Assembly: GCA_020740775.1 (NCBI GenBank)
Contig: JAHEWK010000016.1
Span: forward strand, 744,001 to 808,000
Length of the DNA: 64,000 nucleotides
Direction of reading: 5' to 3'
Source of the DNA: Ilyonectria destructans
Lineage: Eukaryota > Ascomycota > Sordariomycetes > Hypocreales > Nectriaceae
Positions 55,834 through 64,000 of the stretch are shown here, one piece after another. Below the pieces are notes generated by a model. It did not search any database. It was given only the letters and a program-made list of their open reading frames with translations, and was not told where the DNA came from. Position 1 is the first letter of the stretch. Each line of letters starts with the position of its first letter. The position numbers and the translations under genes are program-made.

Positions 55834-56190
55834 AATTCCGGGTGGTCAGCAGGTACCACACCCTTAGCGCACTCTAGCCGATGATTCAATCCCTCACTGG
55901 TTGGCTGCCCTGTAGCCTGTCTTGCGAAGGTTTTACATACCGGTAACAAAAGTTCAGGGGTAAACCGTTGTATGTACATGCCCGCCATTTTGTCGTCATA
56001 TTATGACTGGGCTCAGCAGCGAGACTACTGCATAATGCACACCATACCAGTCAATCAGTAATACACGTCGGCTTGTAACTTGAGATTGTTACTGTCAGTT
56101 TCATACAAGACCGGCACACTGTTGTGTAAGGAAAAGGATTGGGCCTGAGTGCGAGTAGCAATACCTGAAGCAAAAAATAGTCTTCATATC
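55834..56190. other. Tail of repeat element B and 3' flank of the MFS gene
   Basis: It includes the tail shared with copy A (about 55990-56070). No gene seen. Confidence 0.6.
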
Positions 56191-57893
56191 CTAGATGGGA
56201 TAAATAAAGAACGGATTCTCCAAGTCGGTTAAATCTAGCAGCGCAATGTCAACCTTCCTGCGCACCAACACCCCGCCTTCATCAAGCTGCTCTACTTCTC
56301 CCAATTGATGCCCTCTCCTCTCCTCCTCAGTCAAGCCCGCTGCCCACGCCTTGCGCTCGGAGTTCCTTCGCTTCAAGATGATCTGAATCACAAACAAGAT
56401 CGCCGGCGTGCCGGCCCAGCTGACGACGATCTGCGCAATCCAAGCCCCGTAATAGCGAGGCGCGTCACTTGGAACCCAGATCTGCGGCGAAATCAGATTT
56501 GCAACGCTGTAGCCGAGCATGAACATGACATTGCGCGTCAGTTTCTTTGTGTAGCCGGCTGCAGACGACGTGGTCCAACCAAGCGCGATGATGTACGTGT
56601 TTCCATATGTATGGCCAGCTAGGAGAAGACATGCGAGCATGCCAAGCTTTTCATCCCAGTCCATGGCAACCATGCCAATGCCACCAGCGATGGCGGGCAC
56701 GCACCACACCAATCCGTGTAGAGCGAGGTTTGAAGGCCAGAATCGGAGGGCGAAGGTGCCGGCGAGACAGACGAGAATACCGAATCCGCCACCTGCAGCA
56801 GCCACCAGGGTCGAGCCTAAACTCGTGACACCAAGTGCTTTGGTGATCAAGTTCTGCTGTCCGTACGTCAGGTTGTTCGACAGCATGAGTGTAAAAGACT
56901 GCAAGCAAAACAGCCATGACACCGGATCGCGCAGCGTCTCCACGAATTGCTCCTTTTTAAATTGCTTCTGCTCGATGGAACTCTGGGTCGATTCGTGGAC
57001 ACGTTGAATGGTGTGGACTTTCTCCTCGAGCGTCAGGAACTTGGCCTCAGCTGGGTTGCTTGGATAGTGAAACCACACAACAACGGAAAGTAGCACCGAA
57101 AGGCCGCCTGTAATGACCATGAAGAGCTTCCAAGGAAGGACCGAACTCTTGCTCCATAGAAGGCCATACGATATGAAAGCCGCACAGACTGGAGCAGCCG
57201 CCGAAGTTACCCAGAGAAAGGGTTGCAGGAAGGATTGTTCATGACGATTGAAGAACATTCCGATGGTCATTTCCATGGCTGGAACAACAACGGACTCACT
57301 GGCACCCAGGAGCAATCGAAGGACCACGAGACCGGCGTACGTTGTCGCTGCGCAGTGTAGAAGCACGGTAACTCCCCACATAAAGACAAGACCAGCGACG
57401 AATTTTCCGAATGGCAGTTTTTGCATAGCATAGTGTCCAGGCCATTGCGCCGCGAGATAACCTATGAGAAGGATGGTGAGACGATGTCTTGAAGGGATAT
57501 GAAACCAGGGTATGTATAGAATTGCTTACCAACGTAGAAGAACGTTCCAAGGTTATTATACTGTGCCTTGCTTATGCCAGTCTCTTCAAACAATCCCAAA
57601 ATGGCGGCATATCCGAGAGTTGATTTGTCAATCTATACCCAGTCAGTAGATGATAGCTTTATGTTTCTTCCGACTCTCACAAAGAGCAGCAAGTTTATAG
57701 CTGACAACAAGCCCATGACATGCAAGTACAACTTCCATTGTAACTTTTTCTCCTTTTCAGGAGTCAGTGGGCCAAAATCCTTGCCATGGTCTTCGACAAT
57801 GCGCAGTGTCACATCGGCGTATTTTTCAGAGATGACGGCCGTTTCTCCGGGACTCTCTTGGTCGGAGACTTGTTTCTCGCTTGGAATACCCAT
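56191..57893 (-). CDS. MFS transporter, Dal5 (allantoate permease) type
   Basis: Three exons (57893-57681, 57632-57530, 57461-56191) give 528 residues in frame. The N terminus is cytosolic and charged; then about 12 membrane segments. The family blocks are DKSTLGYAAILGLFEETGIS and YNNLGTFFYVGYLAAQWPGHY (split by intron 2), VLRLLLGASESVVVPAMEM and FFNRHEQSF. These are typical of the Dal5 anion:cation symporter group. Substrate unknown (allantoate, ureidosuccinate and related organic anions are candidates). It differs from the carrier at 14.7 kb, which has other motifs in the same places. Intact. Confidence 0.9.
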
Positions 57894-58432
57894 ATCCAGT
57901 ATTCCCCGTGAGCAAAAGGAGACAAGAAGAACAAAATATCTTGGAAGAATATGCTAACAAGATTCAAAAGGTGTGCAGATGGGGATCTACATGTTAAGTA
58001 TCATTCCGAGCTGCGTGTATTTTTACGTCGCATTTTGAGCAATACGAATGTATTATCACGACAGCGAAGGTCCCGGCTTTGCGGCAAGTAAATGGGCCGT
58101 TTAATCCACCCATGCTCTTATTTAGCATACGAAATTCCCCATTCAAGACATCAACCCATTAAAAGAATAAGAAAATTTATCGCGACAATAAGTGGACCTC
58201 TTGCGTGATATCACAACCCAATTAATACCCGCTTATGGCCGCATATTAGGTTTCACCCAATCACTCATATTGCACGTTTGCCGACCAAAACTACTGTTTT
58301 TGGTATATTTCTGTCTCTGCTAACCAGTATTAGGCACAGTTGAGCAGAAGCAGTACTAAGTTTCCATGGCAGGGTTGTTTAGTGTACAATTTGTTTCCTA
58401 GCCCTTGGGCCTCCCTTATCCAAGACCCATTC
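57894..58432. other. Intergenic region
   Basis: The promoter side of the MFS gene and the 3' flank of the FAD oxidase. No ORF of note. Confidence 0.5.
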
Positions 58433-60397
58433 TCACTCGACCTTACAAAGACGCCCATTGTGCCGTTGTTTCCATCGCTCGTTACCTACGCACGGAGCAC
58501 ACCACAAAACATCATGAGGGTCAACTGACCGCTTGATCTCCAACAATCGTTCATAGTTATCCCCCCAGAAGGTGTGCTGCCAGTCAGACTCGAATGGAAG
58601 TGCCTGTTTAGGTCGTTAGCTTAGGAATAGGAAAATGACATGATAGACCAACTTCGTTAATGTAAGCACCCGTATCTGGGGCCAGCCGACGCAATGGTTC
58701 AAACGCCTCGTTGAGGTTGTCGATGGCCTCGATCCTGGCGGTTTCGTTGAAGGGAGGGAAACCTTGCGCAGTAACTAGGAAGCCTGAATTAGTATTGCCG
58801 ATGGTCAAGAATGTATTCCGGCTTACGTGAGTGCACATATGACTTCCGCCAACCCGGATTCACCGCGTCGCTGCCGCCTCGAGGCTTGGCGTCATGCACG
58901 CCTTTTCCTGAGACGATGAACGCCCCCAGTCCTCCCGAAACACTCAAGGCTGCTTTGACTGCTTTTGCCAAAGAGGCCTGGTCATTTTGCAGCGCGGGTC
59001 TATCAAGAAGTCTCGAAACTAGATACGAGCTGTTCCCAGCCGTTCCTTGGTCGTAGTGGTCGTCGAACCATTCCAGAAACGAGCTATAGGCGACGTTGCC
59101 CACAATCATCTGCACACCACTAGACCAGCGCGTCTGAATTGTCTGGTTCAGCGGGGCCAAAATATTGTCCAGATACTGCGTGTCTTCGGTGTCTTGGAGA
59201 ATAAACTGTCCGATGACTCCAGCAAGCTCGGCCGGCGCACCGGGGGAAGGCATTGGGTTTGGGATGCCAGATGTGATGAATGAGTAGCCGGAGAGACCTG
59301 CATCTCCCAAGGTCGGGAACGTCGAAAGCGTGTATGCGATGAGATCGTAGAGGAATGGGGCGTCTGGGGTGGTAACAAGCAGCAAGGCTGAGCTGAGCAG
59401 TTTCGGGGATGGGTGCGTCTTGAGGGTTACTTTTGTGAGAACACCAAAGGTGGAACCACCTCCCTGTGAGTTGTTAGTGATTTTAGATGTGGTTTAGATT
59501 AAGGAACTTACTCCACGCATTGCCCAGAACAGATCAGAGTGCTGGTTTTCGTTGACTGTGAGTATCTGGCCAGTCGGCGTAACCAATTCCATTTGTAAGA
59601 CCTGATCCGCCGCAAGACCGTAGCGTGGCGCGAGAATGGAGTGGCCACCTCCAGTGATATAACCGCCAATTCCAACTGTTTTCCCTCCGCCACCAACGAT
59701 GGTTTCATTGAATTCATCTGTGGCGGAGTAGATGTCGTACATCTGGGCACCCGCACCCACAGTGACAGCGTTGCCGGGGATAGTGGTCTCACAGCCATCC
59801 AACTTGAAGGCCCCCTCGTGGTACTTGATATCATTCAAGTGGTGCGTCCATAGAGACAGTGCTCCTGGCGCGATAGAGCGACCCAGGTAATCATGGCCTG
59901 TGTTCTTGACGACCAACCGAACCTCGTGCTTCCGGGCTGTCAGATTGTTAGGACCCTGTTACACAACGAACGAAGCGCTTACCAAAATCAATGCCCAGCT
60001 TCACATGCTCCGGTGTCGTAGAATTTACAACATAGGCAGGGTATCCGCCAGCACTGCAGGGGAAATATTCATTGGGCAGACATGTGTCGTTGGTGAACTG
60101 GTCCCACATGACGGATACGGGGTTCCCGCAGTGGTATTTGTAGACACTCCAGTTAGATTTGACGTCTGAGCAGGCGGAAGGGTTGTAGTTTGGCCAGTCT
60201 GTATGGCACACGGCCGCAGGAGGTGTTGGCTGGAGCAATCTTCCTCCTAGCGACTGGTTGAAATGATTCCATTGTGTTTCAGACGGCCAACCTGGTGTTC
60301 CGGGGAAAGCCTTACAGCTCTTATGTGGGAGATATCCTGAAATGGCACATGGTGGTGCGCAAATGGCAGACAGGACGAGTTGAGAGCGGATGTGCAT
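58433..60397 (-). CDS. Secreted FAD-linked oxidoreductase, berberine-bridge-enzyme type
   Basis: Five exons (60397-59983, 59936-59512, 59463-58827, 58774-58653, 58603-58433) give 589 residues in frame. There is a signal-type N terminus, then the FAD_binding_4 domain with [13 protein letters not shown] (His that carries FAD covalently), [13 protein letters not shown] and [12 protein letters not shown]. The C-terminal BBE block is [17 protein letters not shown] and [12 protein letters not shown]. Such oxidases act on sugars, alcohols or secondary metabolites with O2 as acceptor. The substrate is unknown. No neighbouring biosynthetic core enzyme is visible, so a metabolite cluster is not supported. 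Intact, with all joins in phase. Confidence 0.92.
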
Positions 60398-61535
60398 GGT
60401 CAGGACTGTGGTGGAGAAAGCCCATGGAAGGTAAAAGATGATTCCAAGTTGTAGAAAGGAGTTGGACCTGAAAATTACAAGGAATTGGACAGCCTTATAT
60501 GTAAACAGCGTCGATGATACCGTACCTTCAGAGCCTGACGTCTGGATGAGGGCTTGGGTTTAGCCGCACTGGGCTTGATGCTGCGAATCTGCCGTCATGC
60601 GAGCTAGGCTATGGTGCAGAAATGTAACGCGCCCACCTGGAAGGGTGTTAACAGCCACTGAACAACCAATCTGCGGCCTTGGCTCACCAGCCACCTATGT
60701 CAGAAGCGGGCAGACTTACCATTCGCACACCTTCGTATTGATCGTACCTGAAAACGTACGCTGGGAAACTCAGCCCTGCAAGACCTGTGCGCTAAGACAC
60801 AGTGGGGACGGGACGATGTCTCGGGTGGCTTTGCGGGGAGCGCAACGGGGCTCGCGTAGAATGGGAAACGAAGAATACGATGGTAGACGCTGAGATTTCT
60901 TCGCGGCTGTGCTGCCATGTACACCAGGCAGCCGGTGTAGATGATTGAGATGCGGTAAGCCGATCGGCATGCGAAGGTCGAATTTAATCACCATGCAGGT
61001 CTTAGTCGGGGAGAAGAGAGAGTTGTGCATGTCATGTCGGATGGTTCAAGTCCCGTTGTTCCGTGTAAGCGGGCAGGTCTTAGTGGGAGGTCTTAGTCGG
61101 CAGTGTCATGTGGCTGACTGCAGCCGAAACCTAAGCAAGAAGCCCAACGGCCATTCGCTGCCTTGTCTTATAATCCTACAGGCTGCTGAGCTTTACGCTA
61201 TATTTTACAAACATGAACTCTTAGATGAATCCATCAGCGTATTCCCTCCCCCGGAAAAGCGGCACTGTTCCTGGCCCTACCAGATGACGCTAACCCGATC
61301 TGTCGCAGCCTCGGGGCATGGCACCAAATCCACGTTTGTTCGCTGGCAGACTAGCCCGAATAGGCAACGCAGGGTCTGCCCCTAATTATCGCAACTCATC
61401 CCCATCATTCCACGCGCCGACCTCGTTTTTGCTCATTGTTTCGCGCCGCATCTTCGCTCTCTCGCCGCACCATGCGGGCTGTCATTCCTTCCATGTCCCT
61501 CTGATCGCGTTGCGGTCACCGTCATTCCTTCCAAG
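60398..61535. other. Intergenic region between divergent genes
   Basis: About 1.1 kb between two divergent genes. Short direct repeats of GGTCTTAGTCGG/GGTCTTAGTGGG lie around 60998-61100. Open frames here (60597-60893, 60945-61385 plus) have no domain. No gene called. Confidence 0.5.
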
Positions 61536-62378
61536 ATGCGGCATCTCGGCCCGCTAGCTCCGGCGCTCCGGCTCCGCGTCGTCCCGCTCCGGCTCTCGCT
61601 CTCTCTACTCGTCCCGCTTCTCTTCTCCATCTTGGCCCACACCGCTGCAGCCAAGTCCAAGACGGTCTGGGTCACGCCCCATGCCAGCTTCTCGTCGTCC
61701 ATCGGTGTGCTGGGCTGCAAAATCGACACGGATCGCGTCGCCTACTGGCCCATGGCCGTCGACTGCGACAACATCTGCGTCGCCCTGACCTACGCCGACC
61801 GCACCGTCCACCTTCTACGTATCGACCATTCCGAGGGCGCCTACGACGTCAGCTACGATGCCTGGAACTATCTCTACACCGGGTATGCCGCCACCGACAA
61901 GCCCACTGCCGGCGGCGCCATCGAGATGACCTACGAGGCCGTCGACGCGTCCAAGTGCGACGACCTCATCAACACCAAGGGCAAGAAGCTGCCTCTCAGC
62001 GCCGCCAACAGCATGAACTACCTCGCCAGCTGCCTCGATCAGAACGACACCTACGTCGGCGAAAACTACATTCTTTACAACATCCTCGACTCACTTTGCA
62101 CCATGGGCTTCGACGAAACGTGCACCCTCGACTACCCAGCCCAGAACCAGGCCTCGTGCCCCCACACCCTTGGGCTCTCTGCCGTCTTGAACAACACGCC
62201 TGTGTACAACATCATGTATCCCACCGGGGAAAAGGTCCTGGCGTCAACAGGCGAAGTCGTCAACGATACCGCCGACGACACCAGCAATGCCGACGAGGAG
62301 TCGCGTGCTCCTCTCAACCCATCCGCCTTCAGCTTGATGCTGTTGATGCTGGTCTCGTGCTTCCTGTACGCCAGCTGA
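61536..62378 (+). CDS. Secreted cell-surface protein with GPI-type tail (conserved fungal family)
   Basis: A single exon of 280 codons. Signal peptide about residues 1-39 (RLSLSLLVPLLFSILAHTAAA). Then the block KTVWVTPHASFSSSIGVLGCKID, TDRVAYWPMAVDCDNICVAL and YDVSYDAWNYLYTGYAATDK, which I remember as a conserved secreted fungal family, possibly with a double-psi beta-barrel (cerato-platanin/expansin-like) fold. Regularly spaced Cys support disulfide bonds. The C-terminal hydrophobic end (AFSLMLLMLVSCFLYAS) after an acidic linker fits a GPI signal. GC-rich codons differ from the AT-rich flanks. Function unknown; the ATG at 61536 is the first that yields the signal peptide. Confidence 0.8.
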   Translation: MRHLGPLAPALRLRVVPLRLSLSLLVPLLFSILAHTAAAKSKTVWVTPHASFSSSIGVLGCKIDTDRVAYWPMAVDCDNICVALTYADRTVHLLRIDHSEGAYDVSYDAWNYLYTGYAATDKPTAGGAIEMTYEAVDASKCDDLINTKGKKLPLSAANSMNYLASCLDQNDTYVGENYILYNILDSLCTMGFDETCTLDYPAQNQASCPHTLGLSAVLNNTPVYNIMYPTGEKVLASTGEVVNDTADDTSNADEESRAPLNPSAFSLMLLMLVSCFLYAS

Positions 62379-63003
62379 GCTCACGCGACAAACACAATCA
62401 TTTCTATCAACGGGTTCAGGCAACAGAATTATCAACAAGCGCAGCCCAGGATGGCACAATGAGCACTTTTGGGGTGGATGTTTGTTCAAGCCATGGTTTT
62501 GCTGGTTACGGAGTTGAGAGGCTTTGGGGGTTCGAGGTTTGGTGCAGTCGTGATACCCAGTTTTTCCCTTCTCATGAACCTCACAATTAGTTCTATTCTG
62601 TACACTCCTTCATTATGCTGCTCTCTCCGTCAGTATTGGAATTTCGGAGAGCTGGTATCACTCTTTTACAGCTACGAGCATGAGCACTTGACGATAGGTA
62701 TTTATACCAAGTTAGCACTTAATTTCAATAGTATATATAGTACAATGTTGATAATGTTTTACGCGTCACTTTATTTATTGTTCTCAATCGTCCAAAGCCA
62801 GCGAAGAAATTACATGTCTAAGAAGACGTTTCATTTGATAGAAATTGATTGAGCGTGAGAGTGATAGCTACAGCTATCCTATCAACTAGAGCTAGTGCCA
62901 CCTGGGTCTATTTGTCCATACCGACTGTGCTGCCGAGGTTGTTGACCATCCATGTTACGGTCATCACCCTGGCATTGCTAGGCTAGCTCCACGACACGAA
63001 AAC
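62379..63003. other. Intergenic region
   Basis: The 3' flanks of two convergent genes. It is AT-rich at 62620-62850; the open frame at 62469-62852 is not supported. Confidence 0.5.
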
Positions 63004-63567
63004 TCACTGCCCAGTCGTAGTTCCCTCGCCAGACGTAGTTCCCTCGCCAAGTTTCTCCTTATAAGACCGGAAGGCATTTTCAAAATGTTCGAGTATGGCC
63101 CCAGAAAAGAATCTGTTGAACTCCGTTTCCTTGACCCAGCGACAACCCACGGGGTGACCATTATAACCGAGTGGAAGTTCGACACTCCCTCCATCGACAA
63201 GGAAGTTAAGCTGAAAGAACCCATAATTATCCTTGACGAATGTTGAAGGTTCGAATTCGCCGACGATTCTGTCGTCCTGTACTGTAATCCTGAGTCCATC
63301 GGAAAGCGCCCGGTGGACGCCTTGGCGGATTGTCTCATGATGCCCAAGCTCGACGTGGGGCAACTCCCAGCGTACGCCTCGGACCCCAACGGGTGATTCC
63401 CCTTTGATAACCAGAACCTGGAGGATCTCTAAATCGCGATATTGGTGTTGTCGGAAGACGGCCACTCCAACGTGGTAGTAATCCATGGGGGATTGAATCG
63501 GGAGGGTGGAAGTTGTGGCGAGGAGCCGTTTTTGGAATTCGACTCGTGAAGCTTCTGAGGCAGCCAT
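63004..63567 (-). CDS. Nudix-fold-like protein with degenerate Nudix box
   Basis: A single open frame of 187 codons from ATG 63567. A TATA-like sequence (minus strand, about 63692-63686) lies 120 bases upstream and inside a longer in-frame ORF (to 63720), which favours this start. The pattern VGVAVFRQHQYRDLEILQVLVIKGE, RGVRWELPHVELGHHETIRQGVHRAL and YNGHPVGCRWVKETEFNRF matches Nudix hydrolases in order, but the Nudix box lacks the REXXEEXG core (here LPHVELGHHETIRQGVHRALSDGL read as its place). So the phosphohydrolase activity may be lost. The C terminus has a Gly-Glu-Thr-Thr-Ser repeat (GEGTTSGEGTTTGQ) encoded by an 18-bp tandem repeat (63014-63049). Function unknown. Confidence 0.75.
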   Translation of the reverse strand: MAASEASRVEFQKRLLATTSTLPIQSPMDYYHVGVAVFRQHQYRDLEILQVLVIKGESPVGVRGVRWELPHVELGHHETIRQGVHRALSDGLRITVQDDRIVGEFEPSTFVKDNYGFFQLNFLVDGGSVELPLGYNGHPVGCRWVKETEFNRFFSGAILEHFENAFRSYKEKLGEGTTSGEGTTTGQ

Positions 63568-63720
63568 GATGATGTCTTTGTTAATAAATACTGTAAAGGA
63601 TTTTTGGCTGTTGTGTGTTGCCTGTTTGATGCCCGGAGTCTGAATGTCTCGATGTAATGGAAGTCTAGTGGAGGTGTGGATAGGCGGTATATAAAGAATT
63701 CGTGATTTGGGATCAGACAT

Positions 63721-64000
63721 TGGAGTTTCGAATCACTTACACTTTTCCCATTATGCCTCGGCCAGACTGAATTGCTTACCCAAGTTGCACCACATCGCTC
63801 ACTCGTTGTGAGCTCAGATGTAGTCTGATGTGATTCAAAAACAACTTCTCAGGTCATCACCCAGAAGCCCCTCGGCGATTAGGTTTCCGGTTGCAACGCA
63901 TCACGGCCCGCGTCCAACCGATAGCAGGATTTCAGGTGAATTCTTTCTACAGAATTCTGCAAGAATCTATGAGACTGAGTGGTAGAGTCAACGGAACAGA
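63721..64000. other. Right edge
   Basis: Upstream of the Nudix-like gene; no gene recognised. Confidence 0.5.

Noticed and set aside
48926..56070. Repeats A and B as LTRs of one retrotransposon
   Set aside because: The interval between them has a HET gene, a catabolic-gene relic and a class II transposase relic, but no gag/pol, and the copies are not LTR-like at their ends.
61035..61060. GGTTCAAGTCC resembling a tRNA B box
   Set aside because: The flanks do not form a T-stem, and no A box or acceptor stem lies upstream at the right distance.

Overview
This 64 kb window looks like nuclear DNA of a filamentous ascomycete (Pezizomycotina; a Sordariomycete such as a member of the Hypocreales is likely, but I cannot prove it from the sequence). 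The reasons are short introns of 50-60 nt with GT-AG (rarely GC-AG) borders and CTAAC/CTGAC branch sites, three HET-domain genes, SesA/NACHT/WD40 and PigL_N-type signalling domains, and AT-rich stretches with stop codons of the kind repeat-induced point mutation (RIP) makes. No viral, bacterial, rRNA, tRNA or CRISPR feature was recognised. Wherever I give exons, they were joined by hand and the spliced length was checked for frame.

Layout. 0-10 kb is a decaying allorecognition or innate-immunity island: a SesA-NACHT-WD40 pseudogene (about 0.8-3.9 kb, minus), a GHKL-ATPase/NO VEIN-C gene with an internal deletion (4.7-7.2 kb, minus) and an intact HET gene (8.0-9.8 kb, plus). 10-20 kb holds a secreted M14 carboxypeptidase, a flavin monooxygenase, a Dal5/pantothenate-type MFS carrier and a second HET gene. 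21-26 kb holds a broken membrane-protein relic and a GPI-anchored yapsin-like aspartic protease. 26.8-28.3 kb holds a small possible cysteine-peptidase-fold protein convergent with an APH-type kinase. 29.3-33.1 kb holds a divergent pair: a PigL_N-type protein, and a protein that joins a similar N-terminal domain to a RAX1-like RGS domain. 34.4-39.7 kb holds a GH16 enzyme, then a TauD-type dioxygenase divergent from a MUP1-type methionine permease.

40.1-44.7 kb is an arsenic detoxification cluster: a CX5R arsenate reductase, a bZIP regulator, an ArsM arsenite methyltransferase sharing the bZIP promoter, and ArsH. No arsenite exporter is visible in the window. A paraoxonase-like lactonase (45.9-47.3 kb) and a GPI-type GH16 enzyme (47.4-48.6 kb) follow.

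48.9-56.1 kb is bounded by two diverged copies of an unrecognised non-coding element made of 29-30 bp repeat units plus a shared downstream tail. Between them lie a fumarylacetoacetase relic, a third HET gene and a Pogo/Fot-type transposase relic. 56.2-63.7 kb holds a second Dal5-type carrier, a BBE-type FAD oxidase, a secreted protein with a lipid-anchor tail, and a Nudix-like protein with a degenerate Nudix box.
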